A stretch of 27,761 nt of DNA from the NCBI GenBank assembly GCA_964455935.1, contig CAYVZU010000043.1, forward strand, positions 1 to 27,761, given 5' to 3'. Positions 23,226-27,761 of this stretch are shown piece after piece. The notes under the pieces are model-generated. The model worked only from the letters and a program-made list of their open reading frames with translations, did not search any database and was not told where the DNA came from. The position numbers and the translations under genes were made by a program. Source of the stretch: CAYVZU01 sp964455935. Lineage in GTDB: Bacteria > Fibrobacterota > CAYVZU01. Position 1 is the stretch's first letter; the number at the start of each line of letters is the position of its first letter.

Positions 23226-23302
23226 CCCTCACCTTAGTCCTCTCCCTTCGAAGGGAGAGGAAAAAAGCCCTCACCCCTCCGAGGGAGAGGGTATGGTGAG
23301 GG
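23226..23302. repeat. REP-like palindromic element downstream of prfC
   Basis: Outer inverted arms CCCTCACC (23226-23233) and GGTGAGGG (23295-23302) enclose a perfect 22-bp palindrome centred on TTCGAA (23239-23260) and a second short inverted pair (CCCTC, GAGGG). This matches the widespread 'CCCTCACC...CTCTCCC...GGGAGAG...GGTGAGGG' intergenic repeats seen scattered in many bacterial genomes. It begins 13 nt downstream of the prfC stop, so it may also protect or terminate the prfC transcript. I cannot see further copies in this window. Confidence 0.7.
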
Positions 23303-23314
23303 GGACCTGGGCCG

Positions 23315-24925
23315 TTACTTCAAAGATACGGTTTCCCGTTCGGCATCGGCGGCGGAATCGGCCAGCTTGACGGATTCGTTCTTTTCGCAGAAATACCGGA
23401 GATGCCATTCGTCCTCGAACAGGAGCACCTCCTTGCCTTCTCTGTCCCTTGCAAGAGCGGTGTTGAAGGGAAGATTCAGGCTTGATCCGTCCGCGTAACC
23501 GCCCCCAATCCATCGCACAACCGTCCAGGGGGCTTTCTCGATCCTCGAAGCGGCCCCATATTCCGATTCCAGACGATACTGAACAAGGTCGAATTGGAGC
23601 GGCCCCACGGCCCCCAACAGCAACGCCCTTTGCGAAGTCTTGGGATCCACAAACAGGTGAACCAGACCTTCCTGCACAAGCTGTTCGATTCCATTGCGGA
23701 ACCGTTTGTCATTCGACGGCACGGGATTGTGAAAATACGCAAGACACTCCGGCGGGAACCGCGGGATCTCCGTATAGGTCAGTTCCGGATTTTCGCTCAA
23801 TGTGTCTCCGATCGAAAAAAAGCTTCCGCCGACAACGCCGATGACATCCCCCGGAAAAGCCTCGTCGACCGAAACCCTTTCCCGGCCGAAAACGTTGTTG
23901 GAATTGGCCAGCCGTATTCTTTTCCCCGTGCGAACGTGCGTCACCGTCAGATCGCGCGTGAATTTGCCGGAAACGATTCGAACAAAGGCCATCCGGTCAC
24001 GGTGACGCGGGTCGAGGTTTGCCTGAATTTTAAACACGAAACTAGAGAAGAATTCGCTTTCGGGGTGTACGATGGCTCCGTTGGCGGTTCGCGGTTGCGG
24101 AGGCGGCGCGAATTCAATGAACCCGTCAAGCAGCAACTCGACGCCGAAGTTGTTGATCGCGCTGCCGAAAAAAACAGGCGTTGTGCGGCCTTGAGCAATG
24201 TCTTCGACCTTGAGCGGGGCTCCGGCATGCTCGATCAATTCCAAATCGTCCTTGACGGTCCCAAACGCGGTATCGGACAATGCCTGCCGAATCATGGGGT
24301 CATCCAAACCGCAGGTCTGGACCGGCGCGCGATAGGCGCCGCGGGCGGTGCGTTCGAACAGGTGCGCCAGCTTGGTTCTTCGATCCCACACGCCTCTAAA
24401 ATCGGTACCGTTGCCCAACGGCAAGTTCATGGGGTATGCGCTGATTCCCAGGATCCGTTCGATTTCATCGAGGATCGACAGGGTGTCAATCGCCGGGCGG
24501 TCCATTTTGTTGATAAAAGTGAATACAGGTATTTTCCGCTTTCTGCAAACCTCAAACAGCTTTCTTGTCTGCTGCTCGATTCCCTTTCCCCCGTCGATCA
24601 CCATAATCACCGAGTCGACCGCCATCAGCACGCGGTAGGTGTCTTCGGAGAAATCGTTGTGGCCGGGTGTGTCCAGCAGGTTGATCCGGAATCCGTGATA
24701 ATCAAAATAGAGCACGGTGGAACTGACCGAGATCCCTCTTCGGCGTTCGATTTCGAGCCAGTCGGAAACGGTGGCCCGTTCCTGCTTGCGGGAAGTTACC
24801 GACCCGGCCATTTGCACCGCACCTCCGTAGAGCAGCAGCTTTTCGGTCAAGGTCGTCTTGCCCGCATCGGGATGGGAGACAATGGCAAAGGTTCTTCTTC
24901 GACTTGTTTCCTGTTTAAAAGTCAC
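23315..24925 (-). CDS. prfC: Peptide chain release factor 3
   Basis: This 536-residue GTPase removes release factors 1 and 2 from the ribosome after peptide release. The start is a GTG at 24925, with AGAGGGG about 8 nt upstream. The G domain is complete: G1 SHPDAGKTT (17-25), G2 region RRGISVSS, G3 DTPGH (85-89), G4 NKMD (139-142) and G5 FFGSA near 270. The later domains read FKIQANLDPRHRDRMAFVRI (domain II) and YRLESEYGA (domain III), and the length matches the E. coli protein of about 529 residues. It is monocistronic here. A REP-like palindrome lies directly downstream. Long open frames on the opposite strand are shadows of this gene. Confidence 0.97.
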   Translation of the reverse strand: MTFKQETSRRRTFAIVSHPDAGKTTLTEKLLLYGGAVQMAGSVTSRKQERATVSDWLEIERRRGISVSSTVLYFDYHGFRINLLDTPGHNDFSEDTYRVLMAVDSVIMVIDGGKGIEQQTRKLFEVCRKRKIPVFTFINKMDRPAIDTLSILDEIERILGISAYPMNLPLGNGTDFRGVWDRRTKLAHLFERTARGAYRAPVQTCGLDDPMIRQALSDTAFGTVKDDLELIEHAGAPLKVEDIAQGRTTPVFFGSAINNFGVELLLDGFIEFAPPPQPRTANGAIVHPESEFFSSFVFKIQANLDPRHRDRMAFVRIVSGKFTRDLTVTHVRTGKRIRLANSNNVFGRERVSVDEAFPGDVIGVVGGSFFSIGDTLSENPELTYTEIPRFPPECLAYFHNPVPSNDKRFRNGIEQLVQEGLVHLFVDPKTSQRALLLGAVGPLQFDLVQYRLESEYGAASRIEKAPWTVVRWIGGGYADGSSLNLPFNTALARDREGKEVLLFEDEWHLRYFCEKNESVKLADSAADAERETVSLK

Positions 24926-25264
24926 TGAAACGGCCCCTCTTGAATTTGATCCAACAAAGATTATTTCCTGGCGGAATGAAGACTCCCTGAGGATTTTTCA
25001 GACGAATAGCTTGGTGAAACCGAATCAAGGCGGAGTGAGACCGACCCCAATCGCGGGCTCTTGCCGGCACAAACAGGAATTGGTTTCCAAAAAACCATTT
25101 GGAATTGCATTGCAGGTGCTCTTGGCCATGGTCAAAATATAGTCTTACGCGTTTGAGCCAATAAACTGTTTTATTGCGAATCGGAAGAAGGTGTTTTGCT
25201 CTCGCAAAACTATGAGGGGGAAAAGGGCTTATATGCGTTTTCCGCAAAAACCTGGACTCAATTT
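24926..25264. other. Intergenic stretch upstream of prfC
   Basis: I see no supported gene. A long minus-strand frame (24915-25274) has no ribosome binding site, overlaps the prfC start and has an unlikely composition, so it is left out. The prfC promoter should lie here, but I cannot place a convincing -35/-10 pair. Confidence 0.4.
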
Positions 25265-25497
25265 CTAAGCGCAACAGTTTACTTTGCGATAAGTTTCTTT
25301 GATTTCATTATAAAGTATTTCGGCTGGCTTTATGAGGTTCAGGCGTTTTCGTGGCTGGTTGTTGATTTTGGTCACAATTTCCTTCAGCCAATCGGGCTCC
25401 AATATCCGCAGATCCATATTTTTTGGCAACAGAGCCGTTCCCAGGTATTCCGCCTCAAAACAGAAAAGGTCGCTTTTTAAGTTCAGGAACCTTATTT
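25265..25497 (-). mobile_element. IS30-type transposase remnant (3' end only)
   Basis: The minus strand encodes about 75 residues before a TAG at 25265-25267, including GTALLPKNMDLRILEPDWLKEIV followed by KINNQPRKRLNLIKPAEILYN. The 'INNxPRKRLxxxxPxE' block is the C-terminal hallmark of IS30-family transposases, here at the last DDE segment. There is no start or N-terminal HTH, the frame is blocked upstream by TGA, and I cannot find matching inverted ends. So only the tail of an old insertion survives, and it cannot transpose by itself. Confidence 0.6.
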
Positions 25498-25817
25498 TTC
25501 AAACGATGCTCCACGCTTTCTCAATCGCCAAACCGGTATCGCGATTTTTTATAATTCGCACCCTCATGTTCAACCGTCACGCCGGAGTCCTATTTTGAGC
25601 ATTTTGATTCGATGGTGAATAAAGCAACCTCTTCAACGGTGAGCAAATAGGTGATCTTCAAAACTATCCATTTATGTACCCGGCCATTGTTATTGGTTTA
25701 ATTCTGGCAGGAATACAACAAAAGGAAAGTGTCTCTTGAAGATATTTGAGAGAGGGCTTCAAGAACGGCCTCCTCCAAGCAATTCGACTGTTTTGCTCGG
25801 ATTACATTCTCCGACCA
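25498..25817. other. Intergenic stretch upstream of the M23 peptidase gene
   Basis: No intact gene is seen. The minus strand around 25500-25600 contains a short protein-like stretch (SGVTVEHEGANYKKSRYRFGD) that I do not recognise, broken by stops. The region is AT-rich toward 25700, where the promoter for the peptidase gene may lie, but no clear boxes can be called. Confidence 0.35.
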
Positions 25818-26798
25818 ATGGCGTCGGAAAATAAGTCTATTCAAAAAAGCAGGAGTAATAATAATTTAATGCATTTGCTAACGAGCTTTTTCATTATTGC
25901 CTTTTTGGTAACAGGCTTGCAGGCAAACCCGGAGTTAGCAGAACCGGCAGATTCGTCCTGCAGCAATTCATTGGCCGATTCCACGATTGAGGCAGATGAA
26001 CGGGAGGGCGAATTTCAGGAGGAGGTGGACGACCTTTTTGCTCCTGAATCGCTGGCCATCGATACTATAGGATGGAGCACCAAGAGAATTAATGTCTCCC
26101 GGTTCGATTACCGCACGATGCTGGACACATTCCATATTGTTCTGGCAAATAAAGGGCGAACTTATGTTCATCCGGCCATTGGCGCAATCACTTCGCCTTT
26201 CGGCTTGCGAAGGTGGCTCTGGCATTATGGTATTGACATAAAGGTGAAAACCGGAGACACGATCCGATGCGCGTTTGATGGAATCGTTCGCGTGATTCAA
26301 AATGACCGGCGTGGATATGGAAAGGTGGTTGTCGTCCGCCATCCCGATGGACTGGAAACGCTCTATGGACATCTTTCCCGCTCTTCCGTTTCCGGTAACC
26401 AGAGGATCAATGCAGGCGATATTGTTGGCCTTGGAGGAAATACAGGCCGGTCAACGGGAAGTCATTTGCATTTTGAGGTACGCTTCTATGGAGAACCCTT
26501 TGATCCGAATTCCATTATTGATTTCGCAAATTATGCATTGCGAGAAGATACGCTTGTTCTTACGCGGAATAATTTTGCTTATCTTGCCGAGGCCCGGAAG
26601 ACAATTTGTCATATTGTGCGAAAAGGCGAAACACTTGGCGGGATTGCCAGGCGCTATGGAACTACCGTAAAAAAGATTTGTGCGATAAACCGGATAAGAC
26701 CCAAAACCGTCTTAGCCATTGGCAGAAAGCTTATCATTCGCAAAGCTCCATCCTCCGTTACGCAGTTGTCGTTAACGGAAATAAACGGCGGCGAATAG
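25818..26798 (+). CDS. M23 peptidoglycan endopeptidase with C-terminal LysM
   Basis: This encodes 326 residues from the ATG at 25818. Alternatives are TTG 25746, or ATG 25869, which has AGGAG about 13 nt upstream. I prefer 25818 because it gives a basic N-region before the hydrophobic signal (LLTSFFIIAFLVTGLQA). An acidic linker (about 37-75) leads to the LytM/M23 domain (about 114-230) with the zinc ligands His136 and Asp140 (WHYGID) and His218 (SHLHFE), plus catalytic His185 (LYGHL) and His216. All four conserved positions are present, so the enzyme is likely active. A LysM domain follows (about 264-308, HIVRKGETLGGIARRYG) and binds glycan. It should cut peptide cross-links during growth or division. 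uppP begins 18 nt downstream. Confidence 0.88.
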   Translation: MASENKSIQKSRSNNNLMHLLTSFFIIAFLVTGLQANPELAEPADSSCSNSLADSTIEADEREGEFQEEVDDLFAPESLAIDTIGWSTKRINVSRFDYRTMLDTFHIVLANKGRTYVHPAIGAITSPFGLRRWLWHYGIDIKVKTGDTIRCAFDGIVRVIQNDRRGYGKVVVVRHPDGLETLYGHLSRSSVSGNQRINAGDIVGLGGNTGRSTGSHLHFEVRFYGEPFDPNSIIDFANYALREDTLVLTRNNFAYLAEARKTICHIVRKGETLGGIARRYGTTVKKICAINRIRPKTVLAIGRKLIIRKAPSSVTQLSLTEINGGE

Positions 26799-26815
26799 GC
26801 GAATTGCAGGACATT

Positions 26816-27613
26816 ATGGAATATCTTACACCGATTATCCTAGGCCTTGTTGAAGGCATCACGGAATTTCTTCCTATCAGCAGCACAGGGCATTTGCTGA
26901 TTACCGAGCGCCTTTTGCATGTGCATAAAAGCGATGCGTTCAATATTTGCATTCAGGTGGGGCCGATTGTTGCGGTAACGCTTGTATTTTGGAAAGACAT
27001 TATCGCCATGCTGGCCGATTTCGGCAACAAGCGCATGAACGGGGAAGTTTTCAAACTCATTGTGTGTTTTTTGCTTACCGGTGCAGCCGGGTTAGCGGCA
27101 AAAAAACTCGGTCTTTCTTTGCCGGAAACAGTGCTGCCCATTGCGATTGCCACACTCTTGGGAGCGGGCGTTATTTTCTGGGCGGAGCGCAGTATCAAAG
27201 GAAAAACGCTATTGGATGCCATTACATGGCCGGCCGCTTTTGCGGTCGCAGCCGGTCAGCTTCTGGCCGCCGTTTTTCCGGGCACATCGCGGTCCGGCGC
27301 GGCAGTCATTGCAGCTTTATTGTTGGGTACGGCAAGACCCGCGGCATTGCGCTTCGCATTTTTGGTGGGCATTCCGACCATGTTTTCCGCAGGTGCGCTA
27401 CAGATAAAGGAAGCTGTTGACTCTGGCATGGCGGCTGATCTGTTTTCGGCACAGAGCATTATTGCGTTCATCGTAGCAACTGCCAGCGCCTGGCTTGCGG
27501 TTATCTGGCTTCTGCGATTCGTGCAACGCCAATCGTTTATCCCTTTTGCCTGGTATCGCTTGGGGCTTGGTGCAGTGTTGATGGTGCTTGTATTGAATGG
27601 CGTGATGAACTAA
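26816..27613 (+). CDS. uppP: Undecaprenyl-diphosphatase (BacA/UppP)
   Basis: This 265-residue integral membrane enzyme dephosphorylates undecaprenyl diphosphate to recycle the cell-wall lipid carrier. The ATG at 26816 fits the family N-terminus (MEYLTPIILGLVEGITEFLP); a longer upstream frame overlaps the M23 gene and is rejected. The conserved (E/Q)GxTEFLPISSTGH region is at 13-26, and the second catalytic block, GQLLAAVFPGTSRSGA, is at 147-162. Eight or so hydrophobic helices follow the usual order, and the length matches the family (about 265-275). It is close behind the M23/LysM peptidase, so the two could form a cell-wall operon. Overexpression of such enzymes gives bacitracin tolerance in other bacteria. 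Confidence 0.95.
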   Translation: MEYLTPIILGLVEGITEFLPISSTGHLLITERLLHVHKSDAFNICIQVGPIVAVTLVFWKDIIAMLADFGNKRMNGEVFKLIVCFLLTGAAGLAAKKLGLSLPETVLPIAIATLLGAGVIFWAERSIKGKTLLDAITWPAAFAVAAGQLLAAVFPGTSRSGAAVIAALLLGTARPAALRFAFLVGIPTMFSAGALQIKEAVDSGMAADLFSAQSIIAFIVATASAWLAVIWLLRFVQRQSFIPFAWYRLGLGAVLMVLVLNGVMN

Positions 27614-27707
27614 AAATTGATGCAGGATTCATGAGTTTGCTTGAATTAAAAATCATTATTCCTGATTCTTGGAAATTAAGGGGCTTCTGATCATATTATA
27701 ATTTGGG

Positions 27708-27722
27708 GTCCTTCGGACTTTT
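27708..27722 (+). terminator. Possible weak terminator downstream of uppP
   Basis: GTCC (27708-27711), a TTC loop and GGAC (27715-27718) form a short stem extended by G-T pairs and followed by TTTT. It lies about 95 nt after the uppP stop. The stem is short, so the call is weak. Confidence 0.35.
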
Positions 27723-27726
27723 GTGT

Positions 27727-27761
27727 GGGTAGCCCCAAGATGTTGTGTCAAGGGGTTACCC
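27727..27761. repeat. Inverted repeat at the right edge
   Basis: GGGTAGCCCC (27727-27736) and GGGGTTACCC (27752-27761) pair over 10 positions as RNA, with one G-U pair, around a 15-nt loop. The window ends at the last base of the second arm, so the element may continue. It could be a transcription terminator, a repeat element or the end of an insertion sequence. Confidence 0.4.

Noticed and set aside
23594..24928. 444-codon open frame on the plus strand
   Set aside because: It lies opposite prfC, which has all five GTPase motifs; the antisense translation shows no family-like sequence and no ribosome binding site.
24915..25274. 119-codon minus-strand frame upstream of prfC
   Set aside because: It overlaps the prfC start, has no Shine-Dalgarno site and no recognisable domain.
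25746..25817. TTG start for the M23 peptidase
   Set aside because: It adds 24 residues before the signal peptide and lacks a ribosome binding site; the later ATGs give a normal exported protein.
26606..26815. Long upstream start for uppP
   Set aside because: The extra 70 residues overlap the M23 gene out of frame and do not belong to the family; the ATG at 26816 matches the family N-terminus exactly.
1..27761. tRNA, rRNA, CRISPR arrays, riboswitches
   Set aside because: I looked for cloverleaf-like segments, regularly spaced repeats and familiar conserved RNA elements and saw none; a covariance-model search could still find a divergent one.

Overview
The window looks like a chromosomal stretch from a diderm (Gram-negative type) bacterium of about 50% GC, possibly anaerobic. 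Support comes from lipoproteins, a LolA-like periplasmic protein, a predicted outer-membrane beta-barrel ending in aromatic residues, peptide release factor 3 and undecaprenyl-diphosphatase. I cannot name the phylum. The sequence is an assembly: a run of ten N lies inside one gene, and two otherwise intact genes carry single small frameshifts.

Layout. (1) 318-1190: an orphan lipoprotein on the minus strand. (2) 1333-4900: a restriction-modification island in decay. It has an intact amino-methyltransferase, an intact PD-(D/E)XK-type endonuclease candidate, a wrecked second endonuclease gene overlapping the methylase start, several tiny reading frames and a scrap of an AAA ATPase. (3) 4925-12122: metalloregulated module 1. 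An ArsR repressor has its palindromic operator on the -10 box, followed by an ArsP/YraQ permease, an Fe-S protein, a 56-residue protein, a mini-thioredoxin, an ArsF-family protein, a thioredoxin lipoprotein, a CcdA-type electron conduit, a Cys-rich exported protein and an RND efflux pump that has lost its N-terminal third or more. (4) 12146-18965: metalloregulated module 2. A second CxC ArsR, again with its operator on the -10 box, is followed by a MacB/LolCDE-type ABC ATPase and permease, a LolA-like carrier, a beta-barrel protein, a split two-gene YraQ-type permease and a thioredoxin-CcdA fusion. (5) 19022-21424, minus strand: padR, a TauE/SafE permease and an MFS transporter. (6) 21711-22715: a phosphoribosyltransferase-HAD fusion. 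(7) 23315-24925: prfC, with a REP-like palindrome behind it. (8) 25265-25497: an IS30-type transposase remnant. (9) 25818-27613: an M23/LysM peptidase and uppP, a cell-wall pair.

How it fits together. Modules 1 and 2 share one plan: a Cys-x-Cys ArsR sensor, a YraQ-type permease, and a CcdA channel with its own thioredoxin that would carry cytosolic reducing power across the inner membrane. Module 1 resembles known organoarsenical or nitrophenyl reduction and efflux clusters. Module 2 adds a Lol-like route (ABC extractor, LolA-like carrier, barrel) that could reach the outer membrane. I know of no described system with this composition, and it is the best candidate here for an undescribed system. 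Its substrate cannot be read from the sequence.
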